From Eonycteris spelaea (taxonomy: Eukaryota > Chordata > Mammalia > Chiroptera > Pteropodidae), in the NCBI GenBank assembly GCA_003508835.1, contig PUFA01000014.1, positions 2,486,501 through 2,550,500 of the forward strand: DNA of 64,000 bases, read 5' to 3'. Below, one piece after another: positions 49,601 through 60,317 of the stretch (position 1 is the stretch's first letter; each line of letters begins with the position of its first letter). The notes under the pieces are model-generated. The model had not been told where the DNA came from, made no database searches, and was given only the letters and a program-made list of their open reading frames with translations. A program made the position numbers and the translations under genes.

Positions 49601-51244
49601 AGACTCAGTAGCGGGCATGGATGGCCCTCAGGAGGGTGGGGCATGAGGCCTGTGCTTCCCTGTGATGGTTTTGAGAGTTGGGAGCTAGACGCAGCCACGG
49701 GCTGTAAAAAACAGAAAACGTCCACGGCCTCTGGACGTGCGGGGCTCCTCCTGCTTCCCTGGGGCAGACGCCTCCTCTCCCCGCTGCTTCCCTGTGTGGA
49801 AACTTCTCCCTGACCTTGGAGTCCCAGCTCACATGTCCCTTTCTTGGTGACTCTGAATCCTCTGTACCCAGCACACTGCAGGCCATCAACACGTGGACTG
49901 ATGTGTCTTCCCCTAAACACTGGTCACACGCGTCTTTGCATCCCACCCCAGCACACTGTCACGCCTCGTTGCAGGGCTGGAGTGAGATGTCTGAGATGGA
50001 GGTGACAGTGGTCAGAGGTGAACTGGCCGTGGGACCCCCATGTCCTTGGGCTGGTCGGTGGCTTGCTGCCCGTCTGTGCTGTAGCCTGTTGTCACTTCTC
50101 GTCCTTTTTGGATCAAGTGATTTTCACTTGAACTACATGCACTGGGCTTTTCTCCTTGATATCAATTTTTTTAAAAATAACTGAATTGAGTAAACTAAGA
50201 AGCTCACAATAAAACCCACCCCTTACCTCTCAACTCAGTACGTGCACGTGCACCGGCTTCGTAACAGGTTTTTTTTGTGACAGTCTCTCATTTCACCCCC
50301 TCGAATTGACTTGGGGGAACATGGCTTTTGTGCCGTGACGTATGGACGTGGGAGGTCAGCTGGGTTAGAGCTGAGGAGAGGTAGGGTCTTGTCTGTGGTC
50401 TCGGTCACTCGGATTCTCATTTTCTCAAGCCCCTCCCTTAGCAAGGATTCTCAGGTCTGGATCATTAATGAGAACCAGAGTTAAAGATGTATTTGAACAA
50501 GGGGGAGGTGGGAGAGTGAGCTCTTTTTAGAAGAACAGCTTTCACAATTCTGTAAATAAAAGCCGATAGCCCAGTTTGGGTTCTTTCCAGAAACTTTATT
50601 CCCAAGCTATTTATTTTAAGTTCCTATTTTAAATTTGTTTTTGGCAAAAGAAAAATAAAGGCACGCAACCACTTTCTGTCCTCCAGTAGGAAAATTTCAA
50701 ACTTCAGGCAGTCTGGAGCAGCTAGTCGGTCAGTTAATGTGTCCTTAGGGAGGGGCGACTGCTCTCACAACGGGCACCAGGCTGGGTGTCGCTGGGAGAC
50801 CCGAGTGACACAGGGCTGTGGTCTTCATCAAGAAGCTTGCAGGAGGAGAGATTCGTGTTCAGAACGCCACCGTAGGTCCCCATGACCTAAGCTGGGAGAG
50901 CGTAAGCATTAGAAAGTACAGCGCATTGGAACACCTTAAACATACGGACACGGGATCCCGATGATGGTGACGATGCCAGCCAGCCAGAAAACTGGTCACC
51001 ATTGCGGTTGCTGGAATCAATACACGTTAAAGATTTATAAGGGAAAGAACTTAAAAACAAACAAACAGAAAAAAACGTACCGTGCACCAGTGGTCAGTTG
51101 AGAAGCCCGGAAGGAACGATGACAGGAAGTTCGTTCGTGCTGCTCCGTGCTGGAGTGTGAAGCGAGGTCTTGCCGTCTGTGCCAGGTCGGGCGACTGTTG
51201 GTGAAGAGCAGGCAGGTTCCTCTCCCATGGGTGACCAGGGGCTG

Positions 51245-51395
51245 GGAGAGAATAGACGGTGGGTTTGGCCCCTGGCCGACCTCTTACCGGCTGTGAGATC
51301 TAGGGCAAATCATAGAACCCCTTCCACTCCACTTTGTTTAAAAGGTAATAGTGATGATGATCACACCTCATAGTGATATCAGGTTAAGTTGAACA
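51245..51395 (+). repeat. MIR SINE
   Basis: Sense MIR: 'cctcttaccggctgtgagat', 'ctagggcaaatcatagaacc', 'aaaaggtaatagtgatgatg' and 'cacacctcatagtgatatca'. Confidence 0.75.
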
Positions 51396-51809
51396 AAAGG
51401 CCAAAAGGCCACGGAACAGGCAGTCTCCAAAAGCAGATTCCCTCCCCTGCCTTTCGAGGGTCCAGGCACCGACTCGAGGGCGCCACATGGCCCCCAGGGC
51501 CAGCTTGGCCTCTGTGTTCCTGTGTCTCTCGCCCAGTGGAGTGACATCACCAGATGTCTGCTTGTGGCTGTCGCTGCCTTCCAAGACCACACGGGAATTG
51601 CCCACATCGTGACCACCAATTTTGAAATAGTTAAAATAGCTTGTGGTTTGGGAGGAACTGTCCTCCACTGCTGACCACAAGTAGAATTACAAGTAGAGTG
51701 AACAGGAAGGCACGACTGGTCTGAAATGGCACTGTAGGAATCTAAAGCGTGGGCACTTTGGGTTTTGGCGAGGCGAGCTATTCTTAGTGATGAAACAAAC
51801 CCCAGTGCA

Positions 51810-51985
51810 GCAGAGCAGAAGGACGGGCTTTGGGTCGGACCGACGTGGGTCGGACCCCGGCTCGGCCACTCTCTGACCGTGGCCTAGCGCACATCGTTTG
51901 GTCTTTGAGCCCTAGTTTCCTTCCAGCATCATGAGAAGTGACGCAGTCGTATAGAGTTGTTGTGACGTATAGAAAACACAGGTCA
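51810..51985 (+). repeat. MIR SINE
   Basis: Sense MIR: 'cggaccccggctcggccact', 'ctctgaccgtggcctagcgc', 'gagccctagtttccttccag' and 'gtatagagttgttgtgacgt'. Confidence 0.75.
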
Positions 51986-52019
51986 TCTGTGCTTGTGAGT
52001 GACGTCTGTGCTGTTAGCT

Positions 52020-52200
52020 GCTGGGGTGTGCTGAGCGTGTGCGAACTGCGATCCTTATCCTGTTCTTTGATTCCTACCTTAACCTTGTAACCATCTCACA
52101 GCAGGTTTTAGCCTTCATGTGGCTGAGACGCAGCCCCAGTGACTTACTAAGGTCCCACGTATTCACCGGGAGCCGTGGGACGGGAACCCACATCGTCTAA
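52020..52200 (-). repeat. MIR SINE
   Basis: Antisense MIR directly after a sense copy: 'ttccta-ccttaaccttgtaa' region, 'atgtggctgagacgcagccc', 'agtgacttactaaggtccca' and 'ggacgggaacccacatc'. Confidence 0.7.
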
Positions 52201-53429
52201 GGGTTTGTCCGCTCGGCCGCACAGGACCTGTGTGTGCTGCTGTCTTAGCTCGTCTGCTGACTGCAGTCTCAGAAATGCAGCTAGTTTATGCAGAACTCTC
52301 AGGTCCTTTCCCCGAATGTCAGAAAAAGGGCAGGGGGTAAAAGGGCTTGAGCAGTGAAATTAATTTTCTCTTGTGCTTGTTAGATCCACTTAGGAATCCC
52401 CTAAGACCTCCAAATGCCACTGAAGTCAAGGGCAAGGTGCCTCCTTGACCTGACAGGTGGCAGACTCGTCGTGGGTCGTAGGGACCTGGCTGCGAAGCAA
52501 GGCTTGCCCTCCGCGAATGTTCCCCTCCTTTGCCCCAGCTGTCAGGCCAGCCCTGGCCTCGTCCTTGGCTGACAGTGGTTTTATTTCCCTGAGGACTTTG
52601 GTAGAGCTCACATACAAGTTTACACTACACGTCTGCATGCCCTTTTGTTCCTGTAAAGTGGTTGTACTGTGTTTCCAATTGAAATGATGAGAGAACGGAC
52701 TTCAGGTATCCCATGCAAACAGAAGTTGTCTTATTATAGACTGGCTGGATTTGTTTAAAAAGGCTTGACCCGGAAGTTAGGGGATTATAGTCAACCATAA
52801 AGTGACCATGATTACCTGTGCCCCTGCCCCCACCCCTATTTCTGAGTCAGAGGTTTGAGGCTGGACTCTGGCAGGAGTTGGGAGCCACTGAGCCAGAGAC
52901 CCAGAATCCAGGCTTTTACTTTATTGGGTGCTGCTTTGACGCCCCATGGTAGTAAGAGATCATCAGATCAATGACCAGGGTTTGCTTTTTTTCAAATAAC
53001 CTGTGTTTCAGGCACAGAGATGGATAAAGCCTAGTCCCTGTCCTCTGCACGCTCCCAGCATGTGGGAGAGCACACCCACCAGATAATTCCAATGCGACAT
53101 GCTAAGTAAGGCCAGGAAGCTGCTGCAGCCAGGCGCCCAGCATAGGCAGAGTCAAGGAGGGCTTCCTGGAGGAGGCCTGAGTCTGGGATACACAGGGGTC
53201 AGGGACGACACGACCCCAGGCAGAGGACGTGTCATGAGTAGAGGCACAGAGGCGCTCAGCTGACCTTTGCTGCCCTGGTCTGTGCCTACAGAACCAGGGT
53301 CCTCCGGTGCCGGAAGGAGACGGTGTAAAGCTCGGGCTTAGTCGTGAGTTTCATACCAGACAGGAACAGGAACCTCGTGCTGAGCTCTGGGGGAGTGCCG
53401 AGCTGTCACTCAACTGGTGACTCCTGCCG

Positions 53430-53625
53430 TCATGCAGGCCACAGGTTCCCAACCCCCGACGGTGGACCAGTACTGTCCGTGGCCTGTTAGGAACCGGGCC
53501 GCACAGCAGGAGGTGAGCGGTGGGCGAGGAGCGAAGTTTCATCTGCATTCGCTCCTGCTTCCCAGCGCCAGCGTCACCACCTCAGCTCCACCTCACATCA
53601 TCAGGCACTAGATTCTTACAGGAGC
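53430..53625 (-). mobile_element. hAT-like non-autonomous DNA transposon fragment
   Basis: 'aggttcccaacccccgacgg', 'ggcctgttaggaaccgggcc', 'gcacagcaggaggtgagcgg' and 'catcaggcactagattctta' match a common eutherian DNA-transposon repeat read from one end. Subfamily not assigned. Confidence 0.65.
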
Positions 53626-53917
53626 CCCGGTCCTCAGTGCCACAAAGCTTAGGGACAGCTGATCCAGGCCAAGGAGGAGTCCGAGGGAGGTCAGGGAGGT
53701 GTCGGGTACCCTGGGCAGTCCCGTCCGATGAGCCGGGACCGTGGGACCTGTGCAGGCCCCCCTTCTCTCTCCTGCCCCTCCTGCTTTGGAACCTGTTGCC
53801 AGCACCGCGGGGCACTGTCACCACGGCAGAGTTACTGCTGCCCCTGGTGCAGCTCGAATTTTCTCAGGTGCTCGTGCTGCGGCTGTGTCCCTTATTTGTG
53901 ACCAAGAGGAAGCTGGC

Positions 53918-53935
53918 GGGGAAGGGCGGGGCGGG
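53918..53935 (+). promoter_or_regulatory. G-quadruplex motif 46 nt before the exon acceptor
   Basis: Four G-runs of 4, 3, 4 and 3 with loops AA, C and C: GGGGAAGGGCGGGGCGGG. A further GGG follows at 53939-53941. It lies on the sense strand, so it would be present in ASAP2 pre-mRNA just upstream of the acceptor at 53981. Confidence 0.8.
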
Positions 53936-53981
53936 CAAGGGCGAGGTCGCCGCGCTAACGTGCGCCCGCTTCGCCCTGCAG

Positions 53982-54127
53982 CGCATGTGGAGAACGAGGA
54001 GCAGTACACCCAGGCCCTGGAGAAGTTCGGCGGCAACTGCGTGTGCAGAGATGACCCGGACTTAGGGAGCGCGTTCCTGAAGTTCTCGGTGTTCACGAAG
54101 GAGTTGACGGCGCTTTTCAAAAACCTG
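53982..54127 (+). CDS. ASAP2: ASAP2 exon, BAR domain (about residues 67-115)
   Basis: The exon begins with CG, the last two bases of a split alanine codon, and then encodes 48 residues starting [19 protein letters not shown] and ending [11 protein letters not shown]. This agrees with ASAP2. The ASAP1 paralogue differs here, for example HVQNEENYAQVLDKFGSN. The piece lies in the N-terminal BAR domain that targets the GAP to membranes. Length is 146 nt. The acceptor is 'cgccctgcag' and the donor CTG then GTGAGT at 54128. The entry phase needs one coding base from the preceding exon, which as written supplies none; read in the frame left by that exon, translation would meet TAG at 54063-54065. 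Surrounding DNA is GC-rich. The exon itself is intact in its proper frame. Confidence 0.96.
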
Positions 54128-55639
54128 GTGAGTGCCTTGCCGCGGCCACGCACCCCACCGGGCAGCGCGGGAAAGGCGGCTCAGAGGAGGGTAATTAGGG
54201 TCGTTTGATAGCGTAGGCGTGAATTTCACACCTCACGTGGTACCAGAGGGAACTGCGCTGTCTATACACATTAGGTCACTTTGGAATACATTTTAGAATT
54301 ATAAGTTTTGCTCTTATGGGACTTTTTAAAGTCACCTTGGCATTTTAAACATGCACAGCTGTGGGACAGAATGGGTAGATGCATTCATCATCTTAAGGGC
54401 CTCTGACTTCGGTTTTTAATAGTTTCTAAACTGTAGAATAGTCTGTTTCTGATAATTATAGTCGGCATTGAAACTTATAATATTTAATACACGTTTCAGA
54501 CCCATCTCACATAGCAAGGTAACCTATAATCAAAGTGCAGAAATTACCGTAAAGGCCTTTTATTCTCCCAAATGCAGAGCCTAAAAAAAGTCCGACTTTT
54601 TAAGCTGGCGGGAATGCAGAGTTGTACTTCCTTCCTGCGGTAGGGGTTTGGGGACGTGGGCAGGTGGAGCTCCTCTGGGGCTTGACAGCTCTGTGCCCTC
54701 CTCGTTCCCGTAGGGGGAACGGAATTCTGGAGAAGTGGGCAGCCTGGGAGGGCTTGTGACCCGCTCGGGTGGCTTCTCCCATGAGAGGGGTGGATGCTGG
54801 GATCGTCCCGGCATTTTTTTTCCTGTTTTTCTCCCCCAGCTTCTCTGAAAGGTCACGGACAACCAGACCCAGGTCAAGAACTCAATAATGCTTTCTGTGT
54901 GGGCCGCAAAGAACAGCGCCTTTTTTATTTCTCTTGTCAGCAAGCTCATAACAAGTGGGGGAAAAAATAGCTCCTCATTCTTGACATGGTGGTGGCGGCG
55001 GGTTTATAAGTCTGGCCTTGGACGGCGGAAACAGGGGAACAGATACGTGAGTTCACGGCAGGAAGTGGGGAGAACCAGGTCGTAAGGCTCTCGGCCTCTC
55101 CCCCTGGGTCTCTTCACTTGTGAAGTATCCCAGTTGGAAATGGTAAAAATAAAAAGTTGTTACTGTGCTAAAGTTTTTTACTTGGGTTAATCTGAAATCT
55201 CTTGGGGCTTTTGAGTTTGTTGCTGTTTATGTCGGCCCTAAGCAGGCCGATGGCACGTGCACCGAGCCATGAGCCCCGGGGCCCTAGCCCTGTTCCCTGG
55301 ACATGGGCACATGTGCTGGTTTGGGTCTCACCACTGAGTCAGACTGGAGCGAGACACCAAATGGTCCCAGGGAAGAGCTCCATAGATGCTGACGTCTGGG
55401 GTCTTCTAGTGAAACAGTCAGCCCGCCCCCGATCTCCCAGCCCCTTCCGTGCACACTCAGCTGCCAGCCAGCTCCTGAGTGCCCAACCCTTAAATATGAA
55501 TGAACAGCCTCCAGAGTGAAAGGCACCGAAGTAAACAAGGAAGGGACACAGTGCCAGTGAAAGAGCAGGAGAACACTCTGAAGCAGCACTTGTGATTCCT
55601 TAGGGAACTCAGAATAGACATTGCACCCAGAAGGAGTGG

Positions 55640-56420
55640 GATGCAGCCCGTGGTTAAAGAAAAGGGGGCGAGGAAGAAAATTTGTGGAAGAAAGTATGAA
55701 ATTAAAACTCCTGCGAGAAGGGGTGGAGTAGAAGAAACCTCTCAAAGTAGATCAGAAAGACAAGAAAGTAGGAAATGGGTAAAAGGCCCGACGAGGGTTA
55801 ATCCTCAAGGCCCAGCATCCAACCGACAGGCGTTTGTTTCAGAAAGAGACTAGGGCAGCAGAGGAGGACGCAGGGACGCAGTAGGGCAGCCGGTGTCTCA
55901 GGCTCAAGGACCCATGTCCCCAGGTCAAAGGACTTCCGAGCCAGCGCAGTAGGAGGAAGGGCCCACCCAAGGCATCCCGTGAAACGCCTCCTGAACGCAC
56001 ACAGTGGACTAATAACCACAGTGGCACTGGAATTCTCTGCAGAAACACTGGAAACTAAGGCTGGAGCCGTGATGCCAGACCCCTGGGCAGCATCATTCTA
56101 CCCTGAGCTACCCCCAGCCAGCTGAGCACTGGAGAGACTGTCAGACGCGTAAGGCCTGAAAAACTTAGCTCCCACGCGTCATTTCTCGGCAACTCCTAAA
56201 GGATGCGCTTTGGCAAAATGAGGACGGAAGCCCAGGAAGGAGCTGTGCAAGTCGGGAAACAGGCTCCAGGCAGGAGGGAGCAGGGTGGGCCTGGGAGGAG
56301 GCTTGGAGGCCCCAGCAGGGTGCCTGAGCAGGAGGCCCAGAGAGCAGTCAGCCTGGACGCCGACAGGTAGGGAACGCTGAGGCAGGAGGCCAGGTCTGTC
56401 CCCTGCCCCAGGCACCTGGC
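55640..56420 (+). mobile_element. L1/HAL1-like element fragment
   Basis: In order: a purine-rich 'gaagaaaatttgtggaagaa', then 'gcagaaacactggaaactaa', 'gcatcattctaccctgagct', 'gatgcgctttggcaaaatga' and 'gcagtcagcctggac'. These recall the internal part of half-L1/old L1 elements ('caacactggaaact' and 'ctatacccagcc' landmarks). Frames are broken. Confidence 0.6.
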
Positions 56421-56490
56421 TGTCTTACCTTCACTCAGCTGATCTCAGCTGAAAAATGGGGGCGATGATGCCATGTCCGGCTACATGTGT
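56405..56490 (+). repeat. MIR fragment
   Basis: 'ctgatctcagctgaaaaatg' and 'ggggcgatgatgccatgtcc' resemble the sense MIR 3' half. Confidence 0.5.
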
Positions 56491-56640
56491 AGAATGCAGC
56501 CAGTTGCTTTCACGCATCTTAGCTTGCTTGATCCTTCCACTCCCATAGGTGAGTCTGTGTTGTTCCCACTTTATAGATGAGGTAACTGAGGCTCTGGGGG
56601 GTTTAAAGAGCTAATCCCTCTGGAGGGTGGCTCTACACCC
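56490..56640 (-). repeat. MIR SINE
   Basis: Antisense MIR: 'cttgatccttccactcccat', 'ttcccactttatagatgagg', 'taactgaggctctggggggt'. It lies next to a sense MIR fragment. Confidence 0.75.
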
Positions 56641-58734
56641 TCACCAGCCTTTGGATGTGAGCCTGCAGGTATGGAGGGGCCCACCTGCAGCTCCACACTG
56701 GAATCCTGAGTCATCGGGCTTGTACACACTCACCAACGCGCACAGCTGCACAGGGAGACAAAGCAGCTGTTTCTTTTCTTGATTTTCTGCAAAACCGAAG
56801 CAAGGTGAGGTCTGGGCAGTGTGACGGCACATGCCTGCCACCCCATGGTTTTGCCACCGGGAGCACCCCGAAGTCCCTGCAGGCCTGCTTGCTCTGTCCC
56901 CCCCTCCCCCACCGCCACAGCGCATGAGTTGTCAGTGGCCACCATTCAGTAAGCACCCAGAGCTGCAGGCGCTGGGCTCGGCAGCGAGGGCGTTCGAACC
57001 CCTGCTGGCTCACCCAGTCCCCCAACAGCTGGAAACAATGCACGAGGCTGTCAACAGGTGTCTGGAAGAGCAGACTGTAGCACAGTCAGGCATTGATGGA
57101 CTACAGGTCAGCGGGAAAAGGAATGAGCTGTCGATGGGGCTGGGTTTTTCCACTTTAATTCTGTGATTGAGCAGCATTTGCTCAAGTTGAACAGAAAAAA
57201 ACTCCACAGGTCTCCAAGTGTGGTCTTTTCTGCCTCTCGGGTGTCTCTCTATTAGGTATGTTAAACTTACATGACACAGATATATTTCAGGTAAGAGTCT
57301 GGCTGTGTTTTACGTAGCACGGTACATTGGTCTTTTCAGGAAAAGATCACCCCGGCTCTGTTAGGGTTTTGGGGGAGAGTGTGGGAAGGCCACTGCTTCT
57401 GTAGATTCAGGAGCTTGGGCTTGGAAGATCGTGGCCAGTGACTTCTGTTTTGTTTTCTCCTCTCTGCTACTCCTTAAAAAAATCTGTGATGCAAGAATCC
57501 TGTCTGGGTTCAGGCTTCTGGACGGGCCCTGGGGCATGATCCTTTGGCAGAGCGGCGTACTCACTGCCTAAGCTAGGAGAAGACAGCGCCCTGGTTCCCC
57601 AGGGGAGGTTCTGTGACCAGGGGTGGAGCTCTGGCCTGTCAGGGACGGTGGGTCTCGCCAGTGACCGGAGCTGAGGGAACAGGCCAGGCGGTGCCGCTAC
57701 GGGCCGAGGCAGTGCTGGCGGAAAGGCGGAGAGGTTTTAAGAGAGTATTAAAGTGATAAAGCTAGAGTCAAGGATTTTTAACACCAAAAAAATTAAATAG
57801 AATGATAGGAGGAACAGCAGTGGAAAGATGGCCGTTGGCTGGCTGTGTGTTCCCCACCCTAGCACTGTCTCCTGTCTTTGTTTGCTCATCAGCTGTGGCA
57901 TTAGCCTGACAAGGTTTTCTGATCCTTCAGTAGCCCCAGTGCCCGCCAGCTGAGTCATTTATCTCCGTGTGAGATTACAGGCCTTGACGACTTACTGACT
58001 CATTTTGTCCGACACATCCAGGTGAACTCAGGAGAAGCAAAGCCAGGAAGAGAGAGGGGGAAGGGAGGGCCGATTGTGGCTTTACAGGTGGCCTGTTCGC
58101 TTTTGATATTAGATCCATAGTTATCAGCAGCAATTAAGATTAATAATTTGTATTTAGATCATGTATGCTGTTTTAAAAAGCCACTTAACGTAACATATTG
58201 TTAAAAGAAAGTCAGCATGTGAGAAGGCCCGATGCCGGCGTAACGCTAAGGAAACTTCTGGTCGGGTTGCCCAGGAGTAATTCTTCCCATAGATTGTAAA
58301 ACCTTCATTGCTCGTAAATTGAGGCTGAGCTGCCTGAGCACAGGGCCGTGCAGCAGTCTGCTGGCTGTGGTCCAGGTCTCCTGGCCAGGGCGGGCGGAGG
58401 ACAGTTCGTTCAGGGGTGGGCCTGAGGCTGCCTGGGCTGCCCTGACACTCGCAGTTGGAGCAGGATTCAGAGCAGCCCTCGATGCCGCAGGGCACTCCTG
58501 CCAAGGCAGAGCGTCTGGGCTCCCGTGCGTGTTGTTGGCCCGGCAGGCAGGAGCCGTCACTTCCCGCGCTGCCCACGCTGAGCCAGCATGCCGTGTGCCG
58601 TGGAGCACACTGCTGCGGAGGGCAGACGCCTACCGCCCAGGAGCAGGGAAGCCTTGTCACTCAGGCTGTTCGTGGGATTCTACTTATAACAGTTTCTGAA
58701 AAAAAAAAACTGGCTTTACCAAGGAATATCTTAC

Positions 58735-58930
58735 ATGTGAAGCTTACCCATTTCAAATGCGCGTGTCAGTAATGTCTAGTAGCTTTACCAACCATCGCCA
58801 TAAATTAGTTTTGAGACATTTCCCCCCCCCCCCCCCCAGTGTCCTCTTAGAGTTAATCCCTATTCCTCCCACGGCCCTAGGTATCCTCTAATCTACTTTC
58901 TGTCTCTTTTATAATAATTTAGCCAATTAT
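58735..58930 (-). mobile_element. old L1 (L1M-type) fragment
   Basis: 'taccaaccatcgccataaat', then a long C run, then 'ggtatcctctaatctacttt' and 'ctgtctcttttataataatt' match the antisense L1M end, the same region as in the copy at 24690-25490. Confidence 0.7.
58822..58837. repeat. homopolymer run of 16 C
   Basis: Sixteen C in a row inside the L1 fragment. Shorter runs occur at 2236-2247 (12 C) and 21121-21131 (11 C). Confidence 0.95.
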
Positions 58931-59059
58931 TTTCTGACTAGAGAGTAATAGTTTCCTATTTTAGATAATTTGAATGACTCCAAAAGAAAAATCGGCTGGG
59001 GTGAAGGACAGATCCCCTCAGCTGATCTAGCACCCGGATTTCTCTTCTCTCTGCTCAGG

Positions 59060-59470
59060 TGGCCGGTGCGTCCCCACGTCTGGGGACTTCTACACTGCTC
59101 CGGTTGCCTGGAACACCCTCCATGCCACCTTACAAGACGAAACTCCTGCCTTTAAAGGTCTTTCTCATATAACTCTCGATCAGCAGAGATTTCCCTGGTG
59201 TCCAGACCAAAAGTGATTATCTCTTTTTTTGGAAATTCTGTGGTGTTTTATTTACAGCTCTCAGAATTTTCATGTGGCTGTTTACTTACCAAAATATGTG
59301 CTTTATCTCCCTGATTTCAGCAGTGAGCTCCCGAGGACCGAGGCCCTGTCTGATTCATCTTTGTCTCCTAACCCCTCTGGACCTCAGCAGCTTCATCTCC
59401 TGTCACTCCCTAAGGGCCCGTGCGCCTGCTGTGTGCCATTCATCACAGTTGTAATGGCTGTTTAACGTCC
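59060..59470 (+). repeat. L2 3' region
   Basis: 'cctggaacaccctccatgcc', 'cgaaactcctgcctttaaag', 'gcagagatttccctggtgtc' and 'gaccgaggccctgtctgatt' follow the L2 order. Confidence 0.75.
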
Positions 59471-60179
59471 TGTTCACCGCTAGGCCAGGGTCCTGTCACT
59501 AGGATTTAGAATGAAAACAAGCCGGCCAAGTGTGTTTGGATGTTCATGGATTTTCTCTCTTCTCGATTTTAATATTTCACTGTAGATGCCAAAGCTTAGT
59601 TTAACTCTTCTTACCCTGATACCTGTCATTGGTACCTTAGTTCTTATCTGAATTAAACAGTGAATAGTCTCAGAGTAATGTGTGAGCCAAATCATGATTG
59701 ATGGTCTTTTCCCCCGCTGTGGACAGCCTTGTCTTCCTCACTCGTTCGTGCACACGCTCATACTCACTCACTCGTAAAAGTCGGCTGCAACCCTCCCTGG
59801 AGCTACGACAGTCCATCCACAAGCACCTCGTTCCTTGCTCCCGCCAGCCTGATGCACTGTCCTGTTGCCTTCGGCTCAGCCCCGTCGTGCCGGCTTCCGC
59901 CCCGTTCCCTGCACGTGCCTCGTCTAGGAAGGCGCGGCGGTGGCTTCCCGGTGCCATTCAGGGTCCAGGCCGCCTGTGCAGCTGGCTCCCGGCACGGTTC
60001 TGTGCAGTCGTTACGACGAGTGTCAGTGTCCTGAGGCTTAGTAACTGGGACAGTCACTTCTTCCCAAGCCCAGGTCAGCTTGCCCGGCCGCTCAGTGCAA
60101 AGCCAGAGTCATCTTTCCAGAAGGAGACATTGGTGTCTGGACAGAGTGAAATAGGCCGTGTGTGCGGTCTCAACCTTTT

Positions 60180-60317
60180 GTTTAATTCTTGGTTGCGCGT
60201 ACACTTATTGTTTCTCTGAGAGGGCAAGCACCAGTTTTCTTTATCTCTGTATTAGCCAGTTCGTTGCTGTCTTCAAAATTAGTGCTCAAAAATACATGAT
60301 GAATGAATGAATGAATT
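60180..60317 (+). repeat. L2 3' end with (GAAT)n tail
   Basis: 'ctgagagggcaagcaccagt', 'tttatctctgtattagccag' and a terminal 'gatgaatgaatgaatgaatt' tail are typical of the L2 terminus. Confidence 0.75.

Larger units (their letters stand above)
38485..53981 (+). other. ASAP2: ASAP2 intron
   Basis: Starts with a strong GTGAGT donor and ends 'cttcgccctgcag'. The acceptor tract is short and interrupted by G, and it is preceded by a G-quadruplex motif at 53918-53935. Repeats are listed separately. The stretches 41720-42480, 42500-43010, 43350-44080, 45310-46830, 49610-51230 and 52210-53420 show no gene, only unassigned sequence and degenerate repeat traces. Confidence 0.9.
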
